NCBI GenBank assembly: GCA_030628325.1
Contig: DAOVRB010000113.1
Location: 1 to 5,094 of the forward strand
Direction: 5' to 3'
Source of the DNA: Methanomicrobiaceae archaeon
GTDB taxonomy: Archaea; Halobacteriota; Methanomicrobia; Methanomicrobiales; Methanomicrobiaceae
Length of the DNA stretch: 5,094 nt
The position numbers and the translations under genes are program-made. Of this stretch, positions 5,091 through 5,094 are shown in pieces (within the stretch, counting starts at the first letter, position 1; each line of letters starts with the position of its first letter). Below the pieces are notes generated by a model. That model saw only the letters and a list, made by a program, of their open reading frames with translations, ran no database searches and was not told the DNA's origin.

Positions 5091-5094
5091 CATA

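Larger units (their letters stand above)
5023..5094 (+). mobile_element. Probable right-end remnant of an IS200/IS605-family element
   Basis: Immediately after the pyrI stop the base composition turns G-rich and the sequence takes the form of an IS605-type right end: GGAAGCCAC, a TTCA-loop hairpin, GTGG and then ACTTCAC. The same bases encode a typical TnpB tail in one frame. In intact elements tnpB lies upstream on the same strand, but here pyrI occupies that space, so the element is solo, deleted or a non-autonomous derivative. The right boundary is expected near CTTCAC (5077-5082), and the flank continues past the window. Recognition is by pattern, not search. Confidence 0.55.

Overview
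The window looks like euryarchaeal chromosomal DNA of moderate G+C, most likely from a methanogen of the Methanomicrobiales. This placement is inferred from gene content: an archaeal RecJ-like DHH nuclease, an archaeal NAC with a UBA tail, an archaeal TrmI-type tRNA methyltransferase and a two-subunit PyrB/PyrI aspartate transcarbamoylase, with GGAGG-type ribosome binding sites and probable leaderless genes. I could not run a database search, so the rank below euryarchaeon is tentative.

Layout. Positions 1-409 (minus strand) hold the first 136 codons of an NAD(P)H-hydrate epimerase (NnrE/YjeF N-terminal) gene that runs off the left edge. A divergent intergenic region of about 110 bases separates it from a tight plus-strand cluster: RecJ-like nuclease (519-1895), TGT-C2/PUA RNA-binding protein (1861-2337), NAC (2339-2674) and TrmI-like tRNA m1A methyltransferase (2678-3424). 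Members overlap or are 1-3 bases apart, so they are probably co-transcribed. The theme is information processing: DNA or RNA end processing, RNA binding, nascent-chain handling and tRNA modification.

The 237-base gap 3425-3661 leads to pyrB (3662-4558) and pyrI (4555-5022), which overlap by ATGA and encode the catalytic and regulatory chains of aspartate transcarbamoylase, the first committed step of pyrimidine synthesis. The gap holds a tandem 11-bp-period repeat, an imperfect dyad, a TATA-like box and then a leader very rich in T on the coding strand. That leader carries a possible leaderless 46-codon ORF that reads through the T tracts and ends inside pyrB. The arrangement resembles the enterobacterial pyrBI attenuator in outline and is the most interesting regulatory hypothesis in the window.

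Directly after the pyrI stop (5023-5094) is what looks like the right end of an IS200/IS605-family element: about 21 codons resembling a TnpB C-terminal tail, with the GAAGCCAC...GTGG..CTTCAC hairpin typical of such ends. No tnpB body lies upstream because pyrI occupies that space, so this is either a decayed or solo element end or a repurposed hairpin.
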